A stretch of DNA of 42,282 nucleotides from OLB6 sp964493635. GTDB lineage: Bacteria > Bacteroidota > Ignavibacteria > Kapaibacteriales > Kapaibacteriaceae. Shown here piece by piece: positions 33,163-42,282 of the stretch; position 1 is the stretch's first letter; the number at the start of each line of letters is the position of its first letter. The notes under the pieces are model-generated. The model saw only the letters and a program-made list of their open reading frames with translations, was not told the origin of the DNA and did not search any database. The stretch lies in NCBI GenBank assembly GCA_964493635.1, contig CAZBOW010000019.1, positions 1 through 42,282 of the forward strand, in the 5' to 3' direction. The position numbers were made by a program, and so were the translations under genes.

Positions 33163-36100
33163 TTAGTTACCAATCACGTACCACGTAGCGCCACTCGATA
33201 CGATCGTACGGGTAAGATTACCACCACCAGTGATGGTGAAGGTTCCCAGGCCTTCGATCGTTTCAACGCCGTTCGGATCGATGACTACATCACCTGCACC
33301 AGCGCTCTTGATCACGTACACCCGACCTGCACCAGCCGTTGCAGCTGCTGGAAGGTTCACTGTGATCGAACCTGCGTTCGTACACACAACAACGTGGTAG
33401 GATTCATCGAGCGTGGACGTTGCATTGATCGTGTTGAACTTCACGTTCATGCTTCGCTCGAACGTGGCCGGAGCACCCATGATCACATCGTTACCAGTGT
33501 TACCAAGCGTAACGTTGCTGGCATTGGTACCCGTACCAATGTTGGTTGCTCCACCACTGTTCGTAGTGTTGATGTTGACGGTACCGATCACATCAACCGT
33601 TGTTGATGTTGAGTTACCAATCACTACATCACCGTTGTTCGATCCCTGGATGTAGACGGTACCCGTGCCGCCAGTCGTCAGGTTAATCGTCCCCTGAGCC
33701 TCAATGTCTACGATTCCTGCACCACTGCTCTGCGAGCCAATCTGTGTGGAGTTCGTACCCGAGGTGTTGATAAACGTGTTACCCGTTACCGTAAACGAAC
33801 CCGAACCAGTGGTTACTGTTACGTTGTCCGTACCCGAACCGTCGCCAAGGGCTGCCGTTCCGTTGATGGTAAGGTTGTTGGTGGCGTTGATCGAACCGTC
33901 TGTGTTGATCGTGTTACCACCAGTGTTGATGGCGATGTTACCTGTACGGGTGATTGCTGTTTCCTGAATCGTCAAGTTTTGGATCGCAGGGTCGTTGTTA
34001 ATCGTCAGCAGACCTGTTGTTCCAAGATTAAACAGTGAGTTATCTACACCCGTACCATCACCGAACGTTGTGGTACCGATGTTCGTGATGTTACCCGTTG
34101 CATCGTCGACAACGAAGTTCGAGCCCCCTACCGTCAGATCGGCATTGGTGACGTCCAGACCGTTGGTTGCATCCACGTTACCGGTGAAGGTTACCTGGTT
34201 GTTGCCTGTTTGCGTCAAAGCTCCAGCACTTGTCAAACGGAAACGCTCCGTGTTGTTCGTGATGAAGATCACGTCTGTATTGCTTGTAGTTCCGAATTCT
34301 TCAGCACCCGAGTGGTTGTTGCCACCAACAAGCCAGGCGGTAGCATTCAGACTTACTTCGCGGACTTCGTTGCTACCAGTAACACCGAGGTAGGTAAGTA
34401 CCGTGTTGTCGGTTGTGATGCCGTTCAGGATGAGATCGTCACCCAAGCCAGGTACTGTGATGGTGAGGTCACCACCATTAGTCTGGAAGCTAGCCGAGTT
34501 ACCAGTCAAGCTCAGCACATCGGTAGCGCCAAGGGTCATGTCGTCGGTGGAACCGATAAGCACGTCAGCAGCGTCGAGAGTCAACTGATCGCCTGCGTTG
34601 ATGTCGATATCACCAGCAGCGTTGGTCGCATTCAGCTGAACCATACCAGTAGAGCTGTTGGCATTAAGAACAACATCGTTGCTACCCGCTTGGAGCGTGA
34701 TGTTGCCAGTGCCGTACGAGAACATGTTCACGCTTCCGTTAGCAGCATCACCGTTCAACTCAAGCAGCGAGGTGTTGCTGTTGTTGGTGGTGAAGAACAA
34801 CGAGCTCGTGTTCAAGTTCACATAGCGATCTTCCAAGAAGGACTTGTCGTTCCATGGCGTTGCGTCCGTTGAAGCGGCAACACCAAGGCGATACGATGAG
34901 CTCTGGAATTGAACACCTTCGTCGGCCGTGGCCGTGAATGGAGCGCGACGAACTTCGTTGTTCGTGGTGATCCAGAGGAGGTCCAATACTGGAGACAGCG
35001 TAGAGATGTTGTTCAGGACTAGGTTCGATGTTGTTGCACCTGGATCGATCACGATGGTGTTGTCACCTGCCGTTGTCTGAGCACCGGTGATTGTAACACC
35101 GTTGTTACCGCGACCACGGATGTTCACAGCACCGTTGGTGGTGTTACCAATGTTCGTCGTGGAAGCAATTCCTGTGTTGAGGTTTGTAGTTGTGCTAGCA
35201 ACGTTGAACGTTGTAGCGGTATTGGTGATCGTTGTAGCGTCGATCGTTACCAGGTCATTGGCATTGATGTCTACGTCGTTACCAGCACCAGTTGCATTCA
35301 CAACTACGCTACCCGAGGTACCGTTAGCATTCAGCGTCAACGCGTTGGCCGAAGCCGTCATCGTTGCAGCCGTTGCACCAGTTGCCGAGAAGTTGCCCGA
35401 GCCGGTTGCTGAGAACGTAACGTTACCGTTGGTAGACGTACCAGTGATTGTGCCGCTGGCCATCGAGATGATGTCGTTAGCAGAAATCGATACGTCGTTG
35501 CTAACTCCACCAGCGTTGATGGTCACCGAGCCAGCGCTTGCATTACCGATTTGTGTGGTTCCCGAACCAGCATCGTTGATCGTGATGGCTGGAGCGTCCA
35601 TGTCTACCGTCGAAGAGCCTTGCAGGCTGATATTCGCAGCCGAGGTGCTTACATCATCGCCTGTAGCGGTGAAGGAAATGTCGCCAGTTCCTACAGCTTC
35701 CAGGGAGATGTTTGCGTTTGCCGTTGCCGAGATGGCGCCGGCGGTCGAGCTACCAATCGTGGTTGTACCTGTGCTGGAGCTGTTGATTTCAACGTTACCG
35801 TTGTTGTTCAGCACCAACTGCTTGGTATTCGTAGCATCACGGAACGTCAGTGTTCCACCTGCGCCGATGTTTACGAAACGCGACGAGGTGATTGGAGCGC
35901 CCGTACCCGAGGTGGTATGACCAAGCTTGAACTCTCCATCCGTACCGTCGTACTGCAGACCTTCATCAGCCATGCTGGTGAGAGCCTTTTGACGGACTTG
36001 CGATGAACCATTCAACGACAGCATGTTGACCGGAGCGTTGTCCGTATCTACGCCGCCTAGCACGATGTTACCCGTGGTACCAGCGTTAATGGTCACCGTG

Positions 36101-39100
36101 GTTGCACCGGCACCGGTGTTACCGATTACCGTGTTATCGCCACCAGCAACGTTGTTGATATTGGTAGTACCCAGGATATTGTTCGTTGCCGACGATGTGC
36201 GACCAATCGTGTTGGTCGTTGCAAAGTTGTCTGTACCAAAGTTGTTCGTAGAACCGATGATTTCTACTGTGTTACCGTTTGCACCAGCCTGCGTGATGGC
36301 CGAGCCAGCGCGGTTGATGTTGGTTACGCCAAGAATCGTGTTCGTTGCGTTGGCCGATGTACCGATGTTTACACCTGTTGTGTAAGCGCCAGTACCGATG
36401 TTAATCGTGTTCGAAAGCACGTTGGTTGTGTTTCCGTCCTTACCAACATTCACTGTGCCGTTAACATCGGCATTCAGATCGATCCTCGTGGTACCAGAGA
36501 TGTCGATGATCGCAGCATCCTGACGGATGAAGTCACCAGTTGCACGTAGCTGAATGTCGAATGCGCCCTGCGCTTCAATGTCGATACCAGCACCGTCGAT
36601 GTTTACGGCACCAGCTGAACCGTTACCGATGTTAGTAACACCGCTGCCGGTAGTATTGATGCCTACAGTACCATTCGATGCCAGCGTCAGCAGGTTGCGA
36701 GAAACGGAGCCACCATCAAGCCATGTGTAGGCCAACGTACGCGTACCACCCGAGTTGCTTACGCGAACGTAGCGGTTCGAGGTGATCGCATTGCTACCAT
36801 CCGTCAGGTGGCCCAGCTTGAACTCACCGTCGGTGCCGTCGTACTGGATACCTTCGTCGGCCATGCTGGTGAGCGTCTTCTGGCGAACCTGGTTCGAGCC
36901 GTCAATCGACAGCATGTTTACCGGTGCCGACGACGTAGCAATGTTGTTCAGCACGAGGTCTGCTGTCGTAGCTCCTGGATCGATCACAATCGTGTTATCG
37001 CCGGCGGCATTCTGGGCGCCAGTGATCGTTACACCGTTATTGTCAAAGCCGGCGATGTTCACCACGGCGTTGGTGTTGTTACCGATTCGCGTGGTGGATG
37101 CTGTTCCATAGTCAAAGTTCAGATTCAGGTTCCGTGACCACTGACGGATCTGCAATTCACCGAGCATACGTACAATACCGTTTGTGCCATTCGCCTGCAG
37201 CCACAGAACACCGTTGGTGCCGCTAGCCTCAACGACCGTAGATACCGGAGCACTCATGTAGATCTCATCATTCGACGTGATCAGTACGTCATTGCTACCC
37301 GGTGCTGCACCGGTCGTTCGAATCCTCAACGATCCACCAGTTGCCTCGTAGATGCTATTGCCGGCTGACGTTTGCGTGATTGTTCCGGTTGCATCTACGT
37401 CCAGGTCGGCCATGTTGAGGTCCATGAGATCCGTTGCCGTAGCAACAAGGTCATCACCTGCGGTAAGAGTAATGTCGGCAGCATCAGCGGTCAGCTGGTC
37501 GCCGGCGTTGAGGTCGATATCGCCAGCAGCATTGGTAGCATTAATCTGGACCAATCCGCCGGTGTTATTTGCGCTAAGGATGATGTCATCATCCATCGAA
37601 GCCAGGTTAATGTCGCCAGTTCCGTACGAGAAGATGTTTACGCTTCCGTTGGCGGCGTTACCATTCAACTCAAGCAGAGATTTTGCCTCATTGTTCGTTG
37701 TGAAGAACAACGAGCTTTGATTGAGGTTTACGTAGCGATTCTCCAGGAACGACTTCTCATCCCATGGAGTTGCATCGGTTGATGCACCAACACCAAGACG
37801 ATAGGCGCTATTCTGGAACTGCAGACCTTCGTTAGCCGTGCCAGTGAATGACGTGCGACGCACTTGATTGGCTGCATTGATCCACAGCAGATCTTCGATT
37901 GGATTAACAACAGCGATGTTGTTAAGAACCAAATTCGAATTCGTGTTGCCAACGTCCATCACAATCGTGTTGTCGCCAGCAGTAGCCTGCGTACCCGTGA
38001 TTGTAACACCGTTGTTACCGTTTCCGGTAATGTTCACGATACCGTTCGTAGCGTTACCAATGTTCGTTGTGGAAGGCGCAGCACTAGATGTGTTGATGTT
38101 CGCCGTTGGGGCGACAACCCTGAACGAGTTCGTTGCCGTGTTTTCGACGTTTACACCGTCCACGGTGACGTTGGCTGTGGCGTTAATATCAACATTCGCA
38201 CCGGCGTTCAGCGTTACGTTGTTTGCCGTAGCGGTTACTGTTGCGCCCGTAGCACCCGTTGCGTTAAACGTGGTTCCGGCGTTTACATTTACGGCATTCG
38301 CCGTAGCTGCCACGTCCACGTCTCCGGTCGTAGCCGTTACGTCTACGCCCGTACCACCAGTGATGCTGGTAAGACCCGTCGAGTTCGAAGNNNNNNNNNN
38401 NNNNNNNNNNNNNNNNNNNNNNNNNNNNNNNNNNNNNNNNNNNNNNNNNNNNNNNNNNNNNNNNNNNNNNNNNNNNNNNNNNNNNNNNNNGTTACGTCTA
38501 CGCCCGTACCACCAGTGATGCTGGTAAGACCCGTCGAGTTCGAAGTTACTGTTGTACCCGAAGCAATGCTCACTGCACCAGCGTTCGACGTTGCGCCAAT
38601 CGTGGTCGCAGCGCCCGTTGCCGTGGTGTTGATGTTCGTAACACCACGAATCAGGTGCTGATCGGTGTCGGCATCACCAAGAGTAGCATTGTCACCAACG
38701 GTGAGGTTGTTGACAATGTTCAGGCCCGTTGAAGAGAACGTCGCTTCTACAATATTGCTCGTGCGAATCTCCAGATTGCGGCCCGTGCCGTTATCAATGA
38801 AGTTGGCACCACCGGGGTTATTGATACCCATTGCCATGTGGCCAGTACCAGTGTGGTCGCCAATCTCTAGCCACGAGTCCTGCATGTTATCAACATTGCG
38901 TACGAAGAGTGCTGGAAGGCCCGCTCCATCGTTCTGAATGAAGGTCTTACGATTTGATGTGATGAAACCTTCACCATTGCCAAAGGAGCGCAGGACGAAG
39001 AGGCCATTGGCAGCATCGCCATCTAGCTTCAGTATTGTTTGCGTTCCGCCTGCTGCGGTGAATGTCAGATCGTAGACGTCCAGGTTCACGAAGCGATCAG

Positions 39101-40280
39101 CAGCAAATGGATTGCTGATGGTCGACAGACCACCAAGACGGATGCGCGAGACACCAAGTTCGTTGTCGAACGTGATCCCCTGCTCTACCAAGCCACCAAA
39201 GCTCGTGCGACGGACCTTGTTGTCTCCAGTAATCCAGAGCACATCGTTGATTGCAGCGTTCGACGTGATGCCGTTCAGGTATAGGTCGGTTGTCAGCGAG
39301 TCGACGTCCAGCGAAATGTTTCCGCCGGCAGCATTACCGATAAAGGTGTTGAAGCTACCCGTGCGGTTGATATTCGTCAAACCAAGTACGGTGTTCGTAC
39401 CGGTGATGTTGTTCGTTGTTGCAGCAACACCAATGGTGTTCGTACCAGTACCGTTGATCGTGATGTTGCCGGCCGTTACAAGGTTACCGTTATCATCGAT
39501 CGTCAGGTTACCACCTGCACCGCCACCAATTGCAACCAGAGCGTTTGGTGCCGTACCGGCCTTAATGCTGATCCGACCACCAATGGCAGGGTTTGGGTTG
39601 CTTGTGAGGCGCATCACCTCCGTCTGGCTGTTGTTTACGTTGGTGTACAGGATGATACCACCCGTGTTCCGACCACCGTAAATACCCAGCTTCGTTGCGT
39701 CGCCTGAAGTTCCACCAGGCTCAACACCCGTGATCGTACCAGCAGCATAGCCGTTGGTAGGATCGTAGTAGAACGCTTCTTTGCGTAGGAAGGTCTGACC
39801 TTGGATGTTTGTGTTACCCGCTACGTCCAGCAGGAATCCCGGCGTAGTCGTACCGATACCAACGTTACCGTTGCTCAGCACACGGATACGAGTGGTATTG
39901 TTCGTGATGATGTTCAACGGATCTGCGGTAAGGGTACCGAGAAGGTTGTTCGTACCATCAACAAACGCCGTATTGTTTCCAATCAACTTCCAGAACAGCC
40001 CGTCGCCGCTGTTGAATTCCAGCGTACCAGTGCCATCTGGTGTGAAGAGAATGTCGTTGGCATTGCCATCGTTTGGTGGCAGGATCAAACGGTAGTCCTG
40101 TACCAAGGTGGCGTCGGCCGGTGTTTCAAGGTAGATACGGTTAAACGTACCCACCGTGGTGCCACCGTCGTTGAAGATCGTGCGCTGACCTTGCAACGAA
40201 CCAGTTTGGGCCACCGCCACGGGTGCTACGAATGCCACTAGGACAGCGGCACCGAGCAAACTCTTGAGCGTGCGATTCAT
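33163..40280 (-). CDS. giant Asn/Thr-rich exported repeat protein, about 2320 residues (interrupted by an assembly gap)
   Basis: The frame is split by a 100-N gap flanked by the same 55 bp on both sides. Merging these joins the frames in phase and gives about 2320 residues. I chose the ATG at 40280 (GGAG 8 bases upstream, signal peptide ending AVAQ); the ATG at 40316 is an alternative. The body is almost entirely short beta-strand repeats rich in Asn, Thr, Ala, Gly and Asp (NIGNATNGAVNI, GDINLNAGDQ), as expected of a long beta-helix or fibre. Five copies of a larger module are recognisable (NxVRRxxF or NQVRQKxL, then EGxxF, then RYVNL). The C-terminus is a cap with VNLPAAATAGAGRVYVIKSA, ending ATWYVIGN. 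There are no catalytic motifs. A surface fibre shaft is inferred. Confidence 0.82.
38336..38545. other. assembly gap (100 N) flanked by a duplicated 55-bp sequence
   Basis: The N run is 38391-38490. Bases 38336-38390 and 38491-38545 are identical, starting GTTACGTCTACG and ending GAGTTCGAAG. The duplicate length and N count match the other gap exactly, so both come from the same scaffolding step. Removing 155 bases keeps the reading frame. Because the region is repetitive, real repeat copies could also have been lost here. Confidence 0.93.
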
Positions 40281-40330
40281 CTTTTGATTCTCCAGTTTTT
40301 TCACGTTCATGTTCATTCAGTTCCGCGCCC

Positions 40331-42282
40331 TTAGTTGAAGCGCGTGGTTTTGATGTAGGAATTGCGGTGCACCGTGGTGGTGATACCTGCTCCGCCGGCC
40401 AGTTGCTGCGCCCAACGGAACGTGAGTGGTCCGCCGGTACCGTCGGTGATGATGATACCCTTGAAGACCACCGTGACCTGTGCCGATGGCACAACACCGT
40501 CCACTGGAATTGGGCCAAGCGCCGCGTCGTCGCCTTCGCCGTAGGCAGGGGCCAGCGGCGAGCCGTTCATCGTAGCGGTGTACGAGAAGTTTGCAACGGC
40601 ACTCTCAGGGCCTGTGAAAGCCCCCTTCATGTTCGAGAATGGTGCGTTATTGCCCGAGAAGACAATCACGGCTTCGATCTCGTAGGAAGCATTGGCCTGC
40701 AGGTTGATCGTCAGATGATCGTCGTCCTGCAGTGCCGAGCTGTTGGTGACCGACTCGTCGGCAGGCTTGCGAGCAATCTTGATGCCTGGCGTACCAGGGT
40801 AGCGCATCACGCGGTTGGTGACCGGCTCGATCATGAGGGCTTCTTCGGTGCCAAGCGCTGTTGGCAGACCCGTGACCGTCATTTCGCTACCAGCGGCGGA
40901 GTTCACCGTTACATTGACGTCCGTGCCACCTCCAGTGATGATGTTCACATCACCACCAGTAACGTTTCCGATCGTTGTTGCACCCGTACCGTTGGTATTG
41001 ATCAGTACGCCCGATGCGTCAACCGTAGCGTTATCCGTAGCCGTCATGATCAGGTCGTCGTTGGCTGTTAGGATCACGTCTGCTGCCCCAGGAGCAACCG
41101 AGGTTGCCTGAATCGTTACCGTGCCACCGGTCGATTCAACGGTGGTGTTTCCGGCCGACGTCATCGTGATCGAGTTCGAGGCATCAACGTCCAGGTCAAC
41201 CATGTTCAGATCCATGGTTGTTCCGGCCGTAGCGGTGATCGTCGAAGCCGATTCCATCGAGATGGCTCCGGCAGCGGCCGAACCAACCGTTGTTGTTCCA
41301 GCACCCGTCGTGTTAACACCAACGTTGGTTGAACCAAGGATGGTGGTCGTTGCCGTGTTGATCGTTACGTCGTCCGTGTTGCCGTTTGCCGTGATCATGG
41401 CATCGGCCGTAGCACCGCGATTAACAATCAGTGACTGGCTGCTCAGGTTGATATAGCGTGTGGTTTCCAGCGGATTCGTGCCGGCACCGTTACCAGCCAG
41501 CGTCGAACCAAGACGCAGTGCCGTTTGACCACCCTCGTCGGCGAAGGTCAGGCCTTGCTCCACGTCGAACAAGCCGCGACGAATCACGCCGTTGTCGTCA
41601 ACAAGTACGATACCGTCGGTTGCTGCTTGGAAGGGGGCTCCCGTAATTGCTTCGAGCGAGGCAATGCGGACGTTTGGTGAACCAGCCGTGCCGTTTACGT
41701 TCAGCAGGACATCTGCCGTGTACGATCCGATGGCATGGCCCGATGTGTAGCTCGTGGTGGTTGGGTCCAGACCGATACCAACGTGGCCCGATCCGGCTAC
41801 GCCTGTGCCATTGCCGATTTGCGTACGACCACTACCCGTGTTGTTGATGCGGGCAATTGGTGTGGTCAAGGTGCGGCTGATACCAGCGGTTTCCGTGGTG
41901 GTACCATCTACGGCGATGGTCATCGTTGCATTACCTGGGACCGGTGCCGTTACCGCGATGTTCACGTTTGCCGTGCCAGCGCCCGTACCCGTCGAGAGCA
42001 GGTCGATGTTCGCTGTTGAACCCGACTCTGCTTCCAATACGATGTCGTCGGTAGCGAAGACGTTGACGTCATCGGCCGATGTCAGGTCGATGTCACCCGA
42101 ACCAAAGGTGGTCAGATCGATGTCGGCATTTGCTTGAATGCTGGTGGTACCAGCCGTGTTGCTACCGATCAGCGTCGTGTAGGTTCCCGTGGTGTTAATC
42201 GTCGTGTTGGCAATTACGTTCACTGTTTGGTTACCCAGGCCGTCGTTACCATCGATGGTCACAAACGCTGTTCCTGGCAGAC
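40331..42282 (-). CDS. exported-type Asn/Thr-rich repeat protein with virion-like C-terminal cap (5' partial)
   Basis: At least 650 residues; the reading frame is open to the window edge, so the start lies outside. The GTG at 42262 is internal, not a start. The visible part repeats the beta-rich pattern of the giant protein downstream (TTLIGSNTAGTTSIQANADI, DIDLTSADDVNVFATDDI). It has one copy of the larger module (GVIRRGLFDVEQGLTFADE, then RYINLSSQSL). The last ~150 residues differ: a cap with SSALQDDDHLTINLQANASY, MKGAFTGPE and IITDGTGGPLTFRWAQQLAG, ending YIKTTRFN. Caps of this kind are familiar from phage-like structural proteins. The stop is about 50 bases before the giant gene, so the two are likely cotranscribed. 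Its signal peptide cannot be checked. Confidence 0.8.
   Translation of the reverse strand, partial: LPGTAFVTIDGNDGLGNQTVNVIANTTINTTGTYTTLIGSNTAGTTSIQANADIDLTTFGSGDIDLTSADDVNVFATDDIVLEAESGSTANIDLLSTGTGAGTANVNIAVTAPVPGNATMTIAVDGTTTETAGISRTLTTPIARINNTGSGRTQIGNGTGVAGSGHVGIGLDPTTTSYTSGHAIGSYTADVLLNVNGTAGSPNVRIASLEAITGAPFQAATDGIVLVDDNGVIRRGLFDVEQGLTFADEGGQTALRLGSTLAGNGAGTNPLETTRYINLSSQSLIVNRGATADAMITANGNTDDVTINTATTTILGSTNVGVNTTGAGTTTVGSAAAGAISMESASTITATAGTTMDLNMVDLDVDASNSITMTSAGNTTVESTGGTVTIQATSVAPGAADVILTANDDLIMTATDNATVDASGVLINTNGTGATTIGNVTGGDVNIITGGGTDVNVTVNSAAGSEMTVTGLPTALGTEEALMIEPVTNRVMRYPGTPGIKIARKPADESVTNSSALQDDDHLTINLQANASYEIEAVIVFSGNNAPFSNMKGAFTGPESAVANFSYTATMNGSPLAPAYGEGDDAALGPIPVDGVVPSAQVTVVFKGIIITDGTGGPLTFRWAQQLAGGAGITTTVHRNSYIKTTRFN

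Noticed and set aside
35087..36385. Hydrophobic-looking plus-strand frames that might be membrane proteins
   Set aside because: They are antisense to the Asn/Thr-rich repeats; their Val/Ala/Leu/Pro bias is a by-product of GTT/GTA/ACC codons read backwards.
33163..40316. Two separate large genes of 1718 and 657 residues at the second N gap
   Set aside because: The first lacks any signal peptide or plausible start and the second has no stop before the gap; the frames join exactly after removing the duplicate.
42262..42282. GTG at 42262 as the start of the last gene
   Set aside because: The frame stays open upstream to the window edge (LPGTAFVTIDGN) and there is no signal peptide, so the start lies outside.
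20410..42282. Ordinary prophage or phage tail operon
   Set aside because: All proteins with visible N-termini have Sec signal peptides and there are no head, portal, terminase, tape-measure, lysis or integration genes in 22 kb.
20410..42282. Contractile injection system or tailocin
   Set aside because: No sheath, tube, baseplate, spike or ATPase gene was seen; only fibre-like and collar domains are present.

Overview
The window looks like a chromosomal piece of a bacterium from the Bacteroidota / FCB group. The evidence is a SusC/SusD pair, C-terminal sorting domains of the type IX secretion system (T9SS) on three proteins, candidate promoters of the Bacteroidota form TAnnTTTG, and exported proteins whose predicted mature N-terminus is almost always Gln (the 'Bacteroidetes Q-rule'). 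A deep-branching, fairly GC-rich lineage such as Ignavibacteria/Kapabacteria would fit, but that is a guess. Every supported gene lies on the minus strand, so the genes run from high to low coordinates. No rRNA, transposase, integrase or CRISPR array was seen.

Left part (1-5.3 kb): a tRNA-Pro(GGG), a secreted protein with a CxxCH haem motif and a T9SS tail, an MFS efflux pump, and a large membrane glycosyltransferase of the DUF2723/TMEM260 type. Five tandem copies of an 11-bp repeat lie directly upstream of the glycosyltransferase's candidate promoter.

Middle part (5.4-19.4 kb): a compact alpha-glucan utilisation operon. In transcription order it holds an FucP-type sugar MFS permease, SusC, SusD, a SusE/F-like glycan-binding protein with a T9SS tail, a T9SS-tailed GH13 amylase, a GH31 alpha-glucosidase and a ROK sugar kinase. 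Starts and stops overlap or nearly touch. The inferred flow is surface cleavage of glucan, import of oligosaccharides by SusCD, periplasmic release of glucose, uptake by the MFS permease and phosphorylation by the ROK kinase. No SusR-like regulator is in the window. A stand-alone rpsD with its own terminator precedes this operon.

Right part (20.4-42.3 kb): nine consecutive genes that look like one long transcription unit, with the first gene cut by the window edge. They encode Sec-exported proteins resembling phage tail fibres and trimeric adhesins. Two carry YadA-like head repeats and a C-terminal S74 self-cleaving chaperone domain. One is a 1283-residue fibre with head repeats but no S74 domain. 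Three are small tandem paralogues sharing CxxCPAGTTGVP. One is a tail-collar protein. One is a roughly 2320-residue Asn/Thr-rich repeat protein. The ninth is a related partial protein with a different C-terminal cap. The eight with a visible N-terminus share a similar module right after the signal peptide. There are no phage capsid, terminase, portal or lysis genes, so this is not an ordinary prophage. I regard it as the best candidate for an undescribed extracellular fibre system.

Two 100-N gaps (26376-26475 and 38391-38490) are each flanked by the same 55-bp sequence on both sides. Collapsing the duplicate restores one continuous reading frame in each case, so the two apparently broken genes are assembly artefacts.
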